Assembly: GCA_023846275.1 (NCBI GenBank)
Contig: JAIUJO010000142.1
Span: forward strand, 787,409 to 851,408
Reading direction: 5' to 3'
Origin: Vanilla planifolia
Lineage: Eukaryota; Streptophyta; Magnoliopsida; Asparagales; Orchidaceae
DNA length: 64,000 nucleotides
The stretch's first letter is position 1. Each line of letters starts with the position of its first letter. Positions 62,930 through 64,000 of this stretch are shown here, piece by piece. Below the pieces are notes generated by a model. That model was not told where the DNA came from and did no database searches. It was given only the letters and a program-made list of their open reading frames with translations. Made by a program: the position numbers and the translations under genes.

Positions 62930-64000
62930 TAAGGTGCCAATAAAACTTTTTTATAAAATATCGAAAAAAATTTTGAAATTCAAATATTTACAAATATTAA
63001 AAATAAATATTTTGTTAGATAGAAAATTAGTTTAAATATCCAAAGTAAAAAAGCACAAATAATAATAACATATTATTTACAAATATAAGCAAAAATTTGC
63101 TAAAGTTGTAATGATATAAAAAGAAGTACTATAATATTAAAAAAACCAAAGACTCATAAGGGCCACAAAAGTGAAGAATTTAAGTTTGATATTAATATAA
63201 CTAAGTAAAAGCAAAAAATTGAAAAAATGGAATAAATTGTTGGAGAAATTTTAATTCCAAGATTTAAACTGTTTGAATGTAATAATAAAAAAATTTAATC
63301 CAAAGAAACTTAAAATATTAAAAAAATAATAAAAATTAAAAATTTTTGTTTGATAAAACTCATTGAGAAGTGTGTAACAACATTTGTTTCACCTTAAGCA
63401 TACATGTTTCCCATTTTCTATTAATTTAAAAGAAATTAAACACAAAAAATAATATGTTATTATTCTAGTGTGAAACATATTTGTTAAATCTAAAATTAGA
63501 TATATTAAAGCAAAATAATATGACCAAAAAAAAGTTTTGCAGGTTATAAGGGAATAGATTTAGAGTTATATAATAATATAACCTAATGAACAAAAGAATT
63601 TTAAAGTAATGAGATTACTTGTACAAGAAAAAATGCAATATACAAAAAAGATCATGTTTGAATTTCCTAATTATGAAATTAGGTATGAAAAAAATACATA
63701 AAAGTAGGGTAAAAAGATATAAAAAATTAAAACAACTTAAAAATATAAAAATAATTATTTAGATTGATATATCTCATCAAGATGAATCTAATAACTTTTT
63801 TCATCAACATTACACTTCATTTAGACATACATTAAATTACAATAGAATAAAGAAAAATAATAACTCATTATTATTTTAATATTAAGTACTTATTTTTTAA
63901 AAGAGAAATAATATATATTTAATAAATATTTTTAAAAAATTGAAGCAACGTAAGGGTTTTGTGAGAGGAGATTCTGGGCTAGACAATAATATGGCTAAGT
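62930..64000 (-). repeat. Higher-order duplication, copy 2 (runs off the window)
   Basis: Partner of 58,310-59,345. The match still holds at the last bases of the window (AATAATATGGCTAAG against AATAATATAACTAAA), so the duplication probably continues beyond it. An extra stretch of about 50 bp near 63,705-63,755 accounts for the change in offset. Confidence 0.75.

Larger units (their letters stand above)
49619..64000 (-). repeat. Satellite block D, reverse orientation, running off the window
   Basis: About 35 units. AT boxes (complement) occur near 49,725, 50,130, 50,495, 51,090, 51,490, 52,545, 52,905, 53,315, 53,725, 54,465, 54,880, 55,295, 55,720, 56,440, 56,840, 57,290, 57,700, 58,110, 58,850, 59,215, 59,610, 60,585, 60,950, 61,340, 62,310, 62,700, 63,070, 63,460 and 63,870. 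Order and spacing match block B. Several units are short or locally duplicated, and the right end contains a higher-order duplication. The array continues past the end of the window. No gene is seen; the small open frames here are artefacts. Confidence 0.9.

Noticed and set aside
1-64000. CRISPR-like or prokaryotic defence system
   Set aside because: The repeats are ~0.4 kb, diverged and without spacers. There are no operons or ribosome-binding sites, and the window looks like eukaryotic, plant-type repeat DNA.

Overview
The window is very AT-rich and I find no gene in it that I would call real. There is no recognisable exon chain, no tRNA or rRNA, and no open frame longer than about 105 codons. 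Nearly all of it is one old, strongly diverged tandem repeat (satellite) with a unit of about 400-425 bp, interrupted by a few blocks of unrelated sequence. The setting fits intergenic or heterochromatic DNA of a plant with a large, slowly purged genome. The plant assignment rests on a small LTR element whose primer-binding site resembles the initiator tRNA-Met site used by plant LTR retrotransposons, and on a plant-type Ty3/gypsy reverse transcriptase remnant. A gymnosperm is plausible, but the sequence does not prove it.

Layout. Block A (1-11,215) carries the satellite in what I call the forward (T-rich) orientation. An unrelated 3.4-kb insert follows (11,216-14,574). Block B (14,575-39,868) carries the same satellite in reverse (A-rich) orientation. 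It is broken by a ~0.3-kb insert (26,575-26,880), a small LTR element (27,497-29,028) and a 2.1-kb insert with a Ty3/gypsy remnant (32,912-35,054). A 5.9-kb unclassified insert follows (39,869-45,721). Block C (45,722-49,618) is forward again and passes directly, with no insert, into block D (49,619-64,000), which is reverse. The satellite totals roughly 54-55 kb, or about 130 units, many of them truncated.

The monomer. Recurrent boxes, in forward order, are: TTTATTATTATTTATG; CATAGTAATTCCAAATGAGG; GATGAAACAAATGTCATTGG; TGATGAGCTCTATCTAATTA; TTTATGAGACATTTTGATTT; GATGTTACACTCGATCTCC; TTGGAATGCAACTTTCTCAT; AATTTATCTCATTTCTTCAA; TTTGGTTATATTACTATG; TCTCATGTGACCTTTACATC; TTTTGTTATATTATATTGC; TTCAATTTATCTCATTTTAG; TTTAATATATATTTACTTAA. 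I number these boxes 1 to 13 below. They are my consensus by eye; no single copy matches all of them.

Most interesting points. (1) The satellite itself, and its repeated changes of orientation, including a clean inversion junction near 49,618. (2) A conserved inverted repeat (GATCGAG, 9 nt, CTCGATC) in each unit. (3) A higher-order duplication with an offset of about 4.62 kb at the right end (58,310-59,345 against 62,930-64,000). (4) Most of the simple-repeat expansions have arisen at one and the same position of the monomer. All identities and counts are by eye; no alignment or search was run.
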